Below are positions 22,195 through 33,900 of a stretch of 64,000 nt of DNA, in pieces (the first letter of the stretch is position 1; every line of letters starts with the position of its first letter). The DNA is from Capitulum mitella (taxonomy: Eukaryota > Arthropoda > Thecostraca > Pollicipedomorpha > Pollicipedidae). The notes beneath the pieces were generated by a model, which worked only from the letters and a program-made list of their open reading frames with translations, was not told where the DNA came from and did no database searches. The stretch is from contig CP099851.1 of assembly GCA_030062745.1 (NCBI GenBank), positions 4,585,161 to 4,649,160 on the forward strand. Direction: 5' to 3'. The translations under genes and the position numbers were made by a program.

Positions 22195-22500
22195 CGGAAT
22201 GAACAGCGACCGGTCCATCACAGCAGATGGAGGAGCCAGGATCACAGACAGCAAACGGTCCGAAGCAGCAGATCAGGGGAGAGGATCACAGACAGCAAAA
22301 ATGGTCCGTTGCGGTAGATTCCGGAGACAGGATTACACATAGCAAAAACGGTCTGTTACAGCAAATCACGGGGACAGCATCACAGACAGTAAAAATCACA
22401 CACGGCATCACAAACAGACAGCTCTACGGTGGATCACGGGCAGGATTACAGACAGCAAACGGTCCGTCACAGTAGATCAGGGGACAGAATCACAGGCTTT
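22195..22500. repeat. Tandem array of AACGGTCCGTT-containing units
   Basis: About seven degenerate units of roughly 40 bp built on GGATCACAGACAGCAAA, ACGGTCCGTT and ACAGCAGATCA. The core AACGGTCCGTT is self-complementary around a central T. The same core recurs in the array at 25.0 kb. Confidence 0.7.
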
Positions 22501-22763
22501 ACAGCAAACGGTGAGCTGTAGCAGATCGATGACAGCGCCACGTATTTCACAGCAAACGGCCTTTACCACACAACTGCCTTTCCGCGCCGGTGTTCCCATA
22601 TGTAAACATCATGTTTGTGGCGAGCACGGACTGAACGTTATGTCTGAAGCCAACAGTGGCCTGATACCTGTTTTATGATTGAAATGATCGGTAGTGTTTG
22701 ACTAGATGCTTTATTACCACATTAAAATCAGCCTTACGTGACACTATTATTTTTGCCAAACAT

Positions 22764-23117
22764 TGATGAACATGGGTATAGCCACGGTTCAGAAATACGA
22801 AGGATGGTAAACTGCAACCCGCCAAGAATAAGTAAGGCATACGGCGTAAAACTCCTTTTTTCGGGTGTTGCATGACAAACTATGGTTGAAATTTCTTTTG
22901 TTAGATTGCAGATGGGAGTAAAACTCCTTTTTCGGGTGTTGCTTGACAAACTGCGGTTAAAATCTCTTTCATTAGATTTCAAAGTTCAAGAATTGTGCCA
23001 CCAATGGAAATTTCCGATTTCATGCCTTACAAATTGGGGGGGGGGCAGATCACCGCTTCTGAAAAACCGGGGGGCATGTCCCCCTTTCTCCAGTCCTCGC
23101 AGAGCTTACACCCGTGC
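22764..23117 (+). mobile_element. TIR element, family B, copy 1
   Basis: Starts CATGGGTATAGCCACGG and ends GAGCTTACACCCGTG. An internal ~70-bp segment with CTCCTTTTTCGGGTGTTG is tandemly duplicated (about 22846-22985). Paralogous to the element at 23.70-24.04 kb. Confidence 0.65.
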
Positions 23118-23700
23118 TGATGAGGAGTGAGATTAAACCGATGGGAGGAGGACCAGGGGTCAGGATTAGAGAAAAAGGAAACGACGAGGGAACGACGTGA
23201 CTCGAGCTTCTCTACGCTTGTGAGCAGGCGAAGGCTTTCCATCCATGATCACGCTGTTTGGCAATGGGCACGATAACAACGAAGGAACCAAATCCACGAC
23301 CACATTGAATTTCCGACAGAAAACAACGAATGATTGGGCGCGTCGGTTTTCCTGCGAGGAGGAACACGATACGTTATAGCACCGTGAAGATACCGTGCCA
23401 GACCGTGCGACAGATCAGACAGTGACAGCGGCACACTGAAGTCTGCGTCGCGCAGTCAGATAGGTGGGATACGCAGTGAGTGGCACCCAGTTGTAGTTTT
23501 TCATTCGGTGGGGAGACAGACCTTGGTCGTTAGTGCGAATGTCAAGAAAATCATTCTGTGTGGTTACGGCTGCTAAACCAAAACAGAGAGGGCCAGGCTG
23601 GGACAGGTGTTCAATTGCAATGTCAAAATTGGAATATGATCGGGATCCTGAAGTTGGGATACCAACATCACCTGGTAACCAGGGTGATCGGAAGAGCAGC

Positions 23701-24043
23701 AACGAGCATGGGTGTAGCCACGGTTCAGAAACTGGTTACGGGGGGGGGGGGGCGAACTCGCTGCAGTCCAAGAATAGGTAGGGCAGCGGGTTAAAATCAC
23801 CTTTTCCGGGCGCTGCATGACAACCTACGGTTGATATCCCTTTTGTTAGATTTCACAGTTCAAGAGATTATGTGGGAAATTTATGTAATTAATGAGATTA
23901 TGTAAGAGATTATGTGGGCCGTTAGTGGGAAAGACCAATTTGATGCCTTAAAAATTGAGGGGGACAAACCACCACTTCTGGAAAACTGCGGGGGACATAT
24001 CCCCCACAGCTCCCCCCCCGAAAAAATTACACCCATGGTAACC
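23701..24043 (+). mobile_element. TIR element, family B, copy 2
   Basis: Starts CATGGGTGTAGCCACGG and ends AAAATTACACCCATGG, giving a 10-bp terminal inverted repeat CATGGGTGTA. The interior matches copy 1 (CACTTCTGGAAAAC, GGGGGACATATCCCCC). No transposase frame. Confidence 0.65.
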
Positions 24044-24044
24044 A

Positions 24045-27000
24045 GGATATTGCGGACAGCATGGGCAGAGGCATTTGAATCGGCGTAATCCAAATGAAGG
24101 CCGACACTGGGTCTACGGACAGTGACACTGAATATCCTCAGGAGCCTTCATCATCGCGGCGAAAACCAAGCCAAAGGCGACGGAGGGGACAAAGTGCCAC
24201 GCAGAGCATCCTACCGCGCTTGCCCACTTTAGAGCTACTCTTGCGACAGCAGTCAAACTTGACTCTTAAGTCCCCGTCTAAAGCTATTTCGGTCTGTGAT
24301 AGCTCTGTGACAAAGCTATTTCGCAAAGAGTGGATGGAAAACGTTTGTCATGAGACAATCGTCGCTTCAATAGGCACTATTTTGAAACGCTGTCGATAAA
24401 AACTAGCATTATCATGATTCTCTCGGAATAGCGAGCTGCTCGCAGAACACCGTTTCCAATCCGGACACGGCGACCGTTGTGCCAGCATGCTCCAACGCTG
24501 TGGGTAGAAATGCGTACTGGCCGATCAAAGAATCCGTCCAGTCTGTTGGACATCAAAACTTTGGAGCGCAGGGAAATGTGGCAAATATCATTCCAGTCTA
24601 TAACTGGCTGAAGGAACAAACAAACAACAAGCAAGTGTGCAAGCAAAAACGACCACTCCAGGTGTTCAAAGGAGTCACGTTATGTTCCACCAAAACCAGG
24701 AGTACCAAAGGTACCGACATTTACCACCAGAAGCTGTATCTGATATCGGCATAACGAGAGCACACGCTCCGGGGCTACATTGGGGAATGACTCAAAGGTT
24801 AACCCCCGCTGGACGTTAGAATTCTCGCCTACGCGCATTACGAGGAGGTTGCCTTCAAGCCCATTTCGCTCTTAATTGAGCCAGAGCTACGACACAAAGG
24901 ACGAGCGTGAAGCTTGTTTTTCTGATTCTAATGGTGCGTGGTTTGACCCTTCAGGACACGAGGTGACGTATAAAGTCGCAGCGTAAGACAGACAACAGCG
25001 AACGGTCCGTTACAGCTGATCACGGGATATGACCGCGTACTGAACAGCAGACGGTCCGTTTCAATAGATCTGCGGTCAGGTCCGCAGACTTCACACCGAA
25101 CTGTCCGTTACCGCTGATCACGGGATATGATCACATACTGAACAGAAGACGGTCCGTTTCAAAAGGTCGGCGGGTAGATTTGCACACTACAGCGAACGGT
25201 CCGTTCCAGCTGATAACCGGGAAAATACAAACATCACGGGAATCATGGCAGGTCCCAGAAGAAACATGTCGAAGACCGATCGTCGGATGAATGAGGAAAC
25301 TCAGACGGAATCATTAGAATGTTTTGATTTAGCTGCAACAACGTAAATATAAAGAACTTTGTTGTGCGACCAGTGCTGACCATTAGTCAAAAACAAGAAA
25401 AAGATCGTACAACCAAGCCAGACTGACAAGTAAATGGACGTCCAAACTATCTAAATGCTACTCCACCCATTCGAGGAATACGGCCAATATGCACTGGCTG
25501 GCGGTCATTTCCAGCATGGCCCCGGGCTCTAGTCGCTGCCGACTGCCAATGCAAACACGGGACCACGAATAAACTCGAGCAATTCGAGCTGGAGCGTCCT
25601 CCGTCTGCGGAGCTCGCAGCTGGCAGCTGCCGGACAGAGCTGTGGCAGCTCCGTCCTGCACAGCCCCGACTGAAGGCGGCCGAGACAGCTCACAGACGAC
25701 ACAGAGGCTGCGTAAGATGTGATGGCCAGCGTCGCGACCGACTTTCAATGTCGATCGTGATGTTAATCTCGGCAGTGCAGCCATTGGCCGACTTTTTTTA
25801 GTTTTGCCTCGATAGATATTTTAGCTTTGCCTCGAGAAAAAACGCTCGCGGTGCCCATTGTAGCTATTCACCACTGTTTTCGCCAACAGTAATACTCCAG
25901 CTTTGGGAAACGCGAGTTTTCGGACGCCTTTTTTCCATTCATCTCGCAATGTTTGTGCAAATTTGAGTTCCAAGCAGGCCAGGTCACTGAACGAGTTTGG
26001 GTCAAAGAGGTTTACCTCCAACAAAATTACAATCCTTTTTACTTTTTTTAGAGTTGGCACGGATTTGTAGGAAGCTTGGGGAAGTAACAGAATGTCATAG
26101 GCTTAATCATTTGTATATTTTGGATTTTCCGGAAAATCGGAGTTAATCAGTATAAATATTACATTGATTAACTATGATTACATTGACCACAATACTTAAT
26201 GATATATATGTAAATGTCATGTACATGCGATATATATGAATAAATAAGTTAATAAAATAGTTAAAAAAGGAAAATCGCTGACGTTAGGTTAAGCCACTTT
26301 TGGGCACTTTTGAGATTTTCCCTACATCATGCCGAATTTTTGCGGGGTCTTCTTGCTCAGATATTGTCAAAAAACATGGACCAATGACATATGCCATCAT
26401 CAACTAACCAGGAAAAGCGTGAACTTGGCCTTCTTGATGACGCCCGAAATCGTTACCGTTGTCCGCAACACGCAAAAACCAAAACTTTCTGCTTAGAAAT
26501 AATGATGTTTTGTTTTCTAGGGTAGAAATAGACGATGAAATCAAATTTAGTGCTACCGAAGGTCGTAAAAGGTTAATGACCTCTTCTGACCTAATTTGAC
26601 CCAGATCGACCTTCAGGAACGTGAAAAAGCTCAAGTATTCTCCTACGCTACGGACATCATCTGCATACCAACTCGCCACCAAACCAACGGGTAAGTCGAG
26701 GCACGATATATCACATTTGCGCCTCAAACATACATGAAATTTGGTCGTGATTTGACCTGAATTCATTGATTAATTGGGTCGTTTATATAGTACGAATATG
26801 TTCGGCGTATTAATAATCATCTTAGTGTTCCACCAGGATGTAAATCACGTCGATTTTCCTTTATTTCTCTCTTCGACCCAGCTCAGTATGACCTACGATG
26901 ACCTCTGCTGACCTCAGTATTCACCAAAATAAAAAAACGTCTTCATTCAAATCCGCTTGACTTCTCTTTCCTGGTATTTTAGTTTTCTGCGCGACTCACG

Positions 27001-27570
27001 GAAACCTGAGGCCCTAGGTGGGCCTCAGGTTCCGCGCAGGTTCAGGTTGGGGGGGGGGGGGCGGGGATCCATCCGCCCTCCTCCAACCGACCGAAGGACA
27101 TACGGAAGCCCGGCCGGGCGCGGGTAAAGTATGGCTATACGAGCTCGTATACACTCTGCATACCATCTCTGCGTGCCACACAGGCCATGTGTGGCGGCCA
27201 GGTTCCTCAGGCCGCTCGGGTTCCGCCGTAACGTCCGGTCCTGTCGATGCAGTGCTGCTGTTGGCACGCGCCAGCACCGATCGGCATTCCAGGCCGAGAA
27301 CTCTCATACAAGCGTTCTACGTCCAGAAATCTACAGCTAGAGCTACAGGTGGTCGTCGGATTCTGCGGCATCTGAAGAACCCGGGAATGATGACGTCGAA
27401 GGAAACGATCATCGGAGGACCAGAAAGCTCACGACTAGCCCTTTGACGGCAAAGACAGGTGTGGCGCCATAAAACAATATTTGAATTACATCTCTGTTTC
27501 CCCAAATCTCTGTTTCCATTGTTACGAACCAGAGGTATTTTGTTTAGTTGCGTCACGTCGTAGGATCTTG
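24045..27570. other. Spacer left of MEIOB, no gene recognised
   Basis: Contains a 101-codon basic, Ser-rich open frame at 24094-24399 without recognisable domain, the tandem array at 25.0 kb, and an AT-rich part (26.0-26.9 kb) sprinkled with TGACCT/AGGTCA half-sites. A G13 run lies at 27.05 kb. I see no exon with both a conserved protein motif and splice sites. Confidence 0.5.
24990..25215. repeat. Second locus of the AACGGTCCGTT tandem repeat
   Basis: Four units of ~56 bp, alternating GAACGGTCCGTTACAGCTGA and GACGGTCCGTTTCAA types, two of them followed by TCACGGGATATGA. It shares the core motif with the array at 22.2-22.5 kb, 2.5 kb away. Confidence 0.7.
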
Positions 27571-27572
27571 CA

Positions 27573-27578
27573 TTTATT
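27573..27578 (-). terminator. Candidate poly(A) signal for MEIOB
   Basis: AATAAA on the minus strand about 315 nt beyond the MEIOB stop codon. Position and orientation suit a 3' end, but a hexamer alone is weak evidence. Confidence 0.3.
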
Positions 27579-27890
27579 ATTGTGTATTTTTGATATGGCG
27601 TCAGGCAACATTTTCAAACACAGCACAATCAGTCCAGCAAGACAGGAGACATAATACAGCCTACTGCAACGCTAACGATTAAATAACAATTTTCGCAAGA
27701 CCGCCATTTGTCGGCCACATAAATTAACCAGAAGTGACAATATTCGCAGACGGAAAACCATCGCTGCTATGGTCAACAAACAACAAAACTGCCCTGGAAT
27801 CAGCGGTCTCACACCCTTCCACTAAGCTCCCGGCTCAGAAGCCCTGAGCTGCAGCTCGCAGCCTCCAGCGCCGCCGCTGCCGAGGCCCAA

Positions 27891-27974
27891 TCACAGGTCG
27901 CCGCACGTACGCTCCATCTTGAGGATCTTGAGCAGCGGCCGGCCGTCGGGGCGCATCTGATACCTGATCCAGAC
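27891..27974 (-). CDS. MEIOB: MEIOB exon 11 (last)
   Basis: VWIRYQMRPDGRPLLKILKM then ERTCGDL and TGA (27893-27891). Final strands of the C-terminal OB fold. A (GCC)n tract lies on the intron side of the acceptor, at 28.04-28.09 kb. Confidence 0.92.
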   Translation of the reverse strand, partial: VWIRYQMRPDGRPLLKILKMERTCGDL

Positions 27975-30900
27975 CTGGAACGGCGCCAGAGGCCGGTCGC
28001 TGGTAGACGCGGCCGGGCGGGGACCGCCGCTGGCAGCCGCCGCCGCCGCCGCCGCCGGTTCCAGGATGGCGGCGGCGGCGGCTCGGCCCGGTTCGGACTG
28101 GGCCGTACTGCGCCACCTTACACTTGCAGGGGTGACAAGGTTCACCTCAGAGCATCTCCAGAACCAGTATATGGATTCCGGGGGCTTAGAGAAAAAGGAA
28201 GCCTGCCACCAAGGACCACTTGGCGGCCCATTTGTTGACCTCGGTGTCCACAAATGGATGTAGTGCGATGACGTCACGGATCACAGCAAAAGCCCCAAGT
28301 CTGAGGGGACTTTGACGACCGTTTCAGCCCGCTCACTTTGCGAGGAGGGTTCGTGAAAGCAAAAATGAGTATAAGGCGAACGACATGAAAATAAGCATTT
28401 CGAAAACGTGATCCGAGGACAACCTAGGCCATAAGGTCAAATAACGTCTCAACGTGGACTTTGTCTTTTACATGTTACTGATGTAAAATTTGACAAGAAG
28501 CCTCAAAAATTCGTTATGCGTTGCTGCGTCTGCGGCAATCTGGATAGGTACAGTCCTCGCGTGTCTCCGAAGGAAAGGTGATCAAAACTGAGACCCCTGT
28601 GACGATTCGTTCAAACGCCTGGGGACTGATCAATGGTTTAAGTTGTGACGCCATCCTGCAATGACTTTTGGAGACCTGGTCATATTTTCATTATGCTACC
28701 CATTTTTTATTTTTCAATCATTTTTTGTTCCAAGACAGGGCTATCTTTATCACAAAACAGGTTTGCCCTGTCCAGATTGGAGTGTCAAAAATCCCAGGCC
28801 ACTGACTTTGACAAATACCGAAAGGAGGAGCAAACAATGTCACCGGTAGCGCAAAACAGCTCCCGGAGAGGTGGTCAAAAGTAATCGGCCTGCCGTTTCT
28901 CCCACTGAGGGGCAGATGGCAGATCAACACTGGAGTGCAATCGCCCCACTGTATTGGTTGGCGGGCGGCCGTCGCGGCCTCACCTTGGCGTGCTCCATCA
29001 GCCAGCGGTACTTGATCTCGGCTCGCTCCGCGTCCGACATGGTCTCGAACCGACTCAGCTGAGGGGCATGTGTTTTCAGCTGTCGTTCAGTGGGCCTGCT
29101 CCGGACTAACCGACGCGGCGAAGAAGCGATAGGGCATGCTGGACGAGACGGTACGAGGAATACACGAGGAAGGAAGAAAACGCGGAAGGTAAACGCGGAC
29201 GTTCCAGTGCAAGAAGTCTGATTACATAAAATATCTTTTGATCAGCTAATCACTCTTGACTGCGAAAGCGACCAGCGCTCATTTTGGCCTTCAATACGAA
29301 GTGAATCGCAGACGAATTACCAAGATGAACTGCAATTATCAGTTGAGTTGCAAACTGCAGATAAGTAGTTCAGCAGGCAGTGGCCACGTGCGGTTCGCGT
29401 GGAGCGATACGCCCCACCTGAACTGCACCTGGAGGCCTTACTCACCTGGACCTGGCGGACCTGCTCACCTGGACCTCGCGGGCCTGCTCACCTGGACCTG
29501 GCAGGCCTGCTCACCTGGATCTGGAGCCCCTGCTCACCTGGATCTTGAGGCCCTGCTCACCTGGACCCGATGGGCCTGCTCACCTGGACCTGGACCTGGC
29601 GGGCCTACTCACCTGGACCTGGAGGACCTGTTCGGCGGCGCACCCCTCCAGCAGGAGCCTCTCCATGCCGGCCTGGTGGTCGGCGATGCTGACCCGTATG
29701 GAGAACACCTCCTGCAGCTGACCTCCAGCGCCTGGCCAAAACAGCCAGACAGTGACGTCACCGCGCCGACCACACTGACGGGGACCCTTAAACTTCTGAA
29801 CGACGGCGACGGATGAGGCTTCAAAGTGTTTTACGCATCACCAGCGAACGACGAGGCTATGGTATTAGGTCATCATGAGGAACAGGGACCCGTGCAAAAT
29901 GACAGAGTTTAGTGTTTGGACTCACCGGCGATGCACTCCGGATTGCGGCACTGACCCTCTGATTCGGGAACGAACCGCATACAACGGCTGCTGCAAGAAC
30001 AAACCGTTACACCGTGAGCTGCACCATCGAAACCTCTGGGTCACACGGTGAGGTGCGGCAATCGGTAAACTCACGGACGCGATACATCGCGTCCGTGAGT
30101 TTACCGTCATCCGTGAGTATACGTGACAACGCGATAGTGTGTAATGCCCGCCATGTCATGTCATGCCAACGCCAACGCAAGCAGGTTCATTTTCAAAACG
30201 TACAGCCCGTTCTAAAATCAGCTCAACGCAGTGGCTACGACACGAATGTCTCTGATACCAATGCCAGACATTCTCAGTTCCCTCCCCGTTCATCACCTAA
30301 CGACCCCGCGACTATCCCCGCGCATTAATGACGACCTCGCAGTTCTCGGTTCCTCTCCCTGCTCACCATTTGACGATTTTGCAGCGCTCCGAGTCCAGCG
30401 GCAGCCACGTGACGAAGGCGGGCACGATGACTACCCGGCCGCCGCCGCCGCCGCTGGCGGGGTCAGGTGGCGCCTGCAGGCGCTGCTCCAGCTCCAGCAC
30501 CGTGCAGCTTTCCTTCACCGACGACACTGGCCCCGGGACGGTGATAATGGCAAAATCATCACGGTCCGACACACCATCACCGTCGAAAACACGAGCGGAG
30601 AAGAGCGACGTTTTGGTGACTCGTCCAGACAACGAAAGAAAAATACTCCTTTGTTAGGTCGTGAAGACAATCATAACGCTCTATCGTCTAGGAAAAGAAT
30701 CAGTCCCGGCGGATCAAATCTGCTTCACAGTCAGCTATATGCAGCGTGATCCCTCCCCCCTCCTGAAATGGATGGAAATGGATGCTTCATCATTCAGGGC
30801 AGTGACAGCGCCGCACCAGTACCTGTCCGAACGTTGCCCCGTTCAGCGAGGAACCACGAATATGGTGCGTCGTGTGCAGTGCGTTCACATGCCAACACGT

Positions 30901-33900
30901 TTGCTCTTAAGCGCCGACTATAAATTTACCACGAGGAGAATGAACCCCTATTTTACGGCGCCAGAGCTCCTTCCTTTGTCGTAAATATAGGAAATCATTG
31001 AGCCCCTTTCCACCCATCCTTTGTCAATACACATCACTGAAACCGCTCGATGCCTACAAAAGACACTCCATCATTCCACGTAGCCCCAGCCTGCCGCGAT
31101 GCCGCCTATAGTCATCGGACGCTCTCAGCGCCATCCGTTGGCATTCAGCGCCACCACCGGCCATCCGCCCACCGTCCAGCTCATCGTCGGCGCCGAGCTG
31201 CTGGGAGCGCTCGGCTCGGGCGAGGCGGGCGAACTGGACCAGCGCCTGGGCGGCCGGCACCCTGGGGTCGGGCGTCAGCACCGTCTGCGAGCCGGCCACG
31301 CCCATCGCCGTCTGACGGTACGAGTCGTACTTCACCCGGCAGTCGGAGACAAACAGCACTGGAACGGACGGCGGACAGCGGTCAGAGGTCTTCCACGGCC
31401 TTCCAGCACACCGGTGACCCCGCAGTCGGGGACAGACAGCACTGGAACGGACGGCGGACAGCGGTCAGGTCTTCCACGGCCTTCCAGCACACCGCTGACC
31501 CCGCAGTCGGGGACAGACAGCACTGGAACGGACGGCGGACAGCGGTCAGAGGTCTTCCACGGCCTTCCAGCACACCGTTGACCCCGCAGTCGGGGACAGA
31601 CAGCACTGGAACGGACGGCGGACAGCGGTCAGAGGTCTTCCACGACCTTCCAGCACACCGTTGACCCCGCGGTCGAGGACAGACAGCACTGGAACGGACG
31701 GCGGACAGCGGTCAGAGGTCTTCCACGGCCTTCCAGCACACCGTTGACCCCGCAGTCGGGGACAGACAGCTCTGGAACGGACGGCGGACAGCGGTCAGAG
31801 GTCTTCCACGGCCTTCCAGCACACCGCTGACCCCGCAGTCGGGGACAGACAGCACTGGAACGGACAGCGCAGAGGGGCTACTGCACGCGTCTTTCATGGC
31901 TTGACACACAGTGGTCAGTACAAAACTGGAGGCCACATAGTGACCAATTCATCACAGCAAGCGTCACTACGGCCTGTTTCCCAATGAGCACCTGGGCGCT
32001 TACAAGTGTCACACAAACCTGACCAGGATAACGTACTTATCTCATGCACGACCTCTAACACAATGACCACTACAGCACGGCCCTGTTGCCTACTGGCCGA
32101 TCTAATACGGTCTGTCACACCCACAGCAGCCTGACCCACAGTCTGGCGTCTCCCAAAGGCAGCCAACTAATGACCACGTCTCTCGGAGGCAACCAACGAC
32201 TGACCGTGTCTCTCAGAGGCCGCCAACCACTGACTGGTCTCCCAGAGGCTGCCGGCTACTGACCACATCTCCCAGACTCTGCCTCTGGGACCCAGATGCA
32301 GGCAATCACTGACCGATCTGCCGAAGACCGCCAACCACTGACCGGTTTCTCACAGAGACCCAGTGACCACTCAGGTGGTCGAAGAGGCTGCCAAACACCG
32401 ACCAGTCTTCCAGAGGAAATAACCCCTGACCAGTCTCAGAAGTGGCCAACCACTAACCGGTCTCCCAGAAGCAGCCATCCACTGACCACTTCTCCCAAAG
32501 GCAGCCAACGCCTCATCGATCCCCCAGAGGTAGCCAACCACTAACCGGCTTCCCAGAGGCAAACATCCTACTGACCACATCTCCCACAGGCAGCCAATGC
32601 CTCATCGATCCCCCTCAGGCAGCCAACCACTGACCGGTCTCCCAGGGCGTCCACTGCTGGGCCAGCCGAATCCACTCGCTGTCCCACAGCTGCAGCCCGA
32701 AGCTGGGACAGCTGGGGTCCATGAGGCGCAGCTCGCAGCTCTGCAGCTGGCGGCCCTGTCGGGTGTTCACTTCCCGTATCCGGCACACCTGCCGGCGCGG
32801 CGGACCGGCACCGTTTCAGACACGGCTCCCGGCTGCTGGGCCGCAGTGGAGAGCTGGCTCGCCTGACGTGCTCGGAAGCGTCCGGCGCCCAGACGGCGTT
32901 CAACTGCACCGACGTTTTTGACGTTCATTGTTAACTCAAGAGCGACCTTGCTGTCGGACGCCGTTCTGGAGCTCGAGGTCGCCGAGTCGGACAGAAGTCA
33001 GTTCGAAAATGCGATTCTGAGATGCGTCAGAATCATCCCTGAACCAACACAACCAATGTCAACGCCTTCATTGCACGTTAACTGCATTAGATACGAGCTT
33101 AACATCATCGTTTTGAATTCATCCTCACTAGTCACCGATGGGAACTGAAGATGAGGTCTGACGAGGAGTGGGTTATCTGCTCAAGCGATATGCGATACAC
33201 GAGAAAAGGTGGTCGGAATTTTTGCTTCACGAATCTCGTGATCAACCCCATAATTAATAGATTCGATTTTGGTTTCCACTCTCGCCACTGGAGCGCACCA
33301 AAGAAAATGACGTTACATATTTGAACCTGAGCACCAGCAGCAGGCAGCAGAATGACGTCATACCCACCTGCCTGAGCACCACCAGCAGGGCGCAGGTGAC
33401 CGGCTGGTGACGTCATACCCACCTGCCTGAGCACCACCAGCAGGGAGCAGGTGACCGACTGGTGACGTCATACCCACCTGCCTGAGCACCACCAGCAGGG
33501 AGCAGGTGACTGGCTGGTGACGTCATACCCACCCGCCTGAGCACCACCAGCAGGGAGCAGGTGACCGGCTGGTGACGTCATACCCACCCGCCTGAGCACT
33601 ACCAGCAGGGAGCAGATGACCGGCTGGCGACGTCATACCCACCCGCCTGAGCACCACCAGCAGGGAGCAGGTGACCGGCTGGACGCTGGGTGACGTCACC
33701 ACCTCGGAGAGCGGCAGGTGGGTGGGCGGGCCGGCCGGCAGGTGCAGCAGCTGCCGGTACGGCCGGTCGTCGCCCTCGAACAGCGCCACCGACGAGCCGT
33801 TCTCGTTCAGCTTCAGCGAGAACGGGCTGCCGACGGCGAGACGGACGCGGCTGACGGAGACGTCAGTACGCGAGACGGGCCGGTCGACGTGCAGGCCACG

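Noticed and set aside
24094-24399. 101-codon Ser/Arg-rich plus-strand frame starting MKADTGSTDSDTEYP
   Set aside because: Reads like a protein start but has no recognised domain, neighbour exon or repeat of coding bias; left uncalled.
22195-25215. CRISPR-like spaced repeats
   Set aside because: Units are contiguous degenerate tandem repeats without unique spacers, in a eukaryotic genome.
31050-31664. 204-codon plus-strand frame with repeated peptide
   Set aside because: It is the translation of the 83-bp minisatellite antisense to MEIOB.
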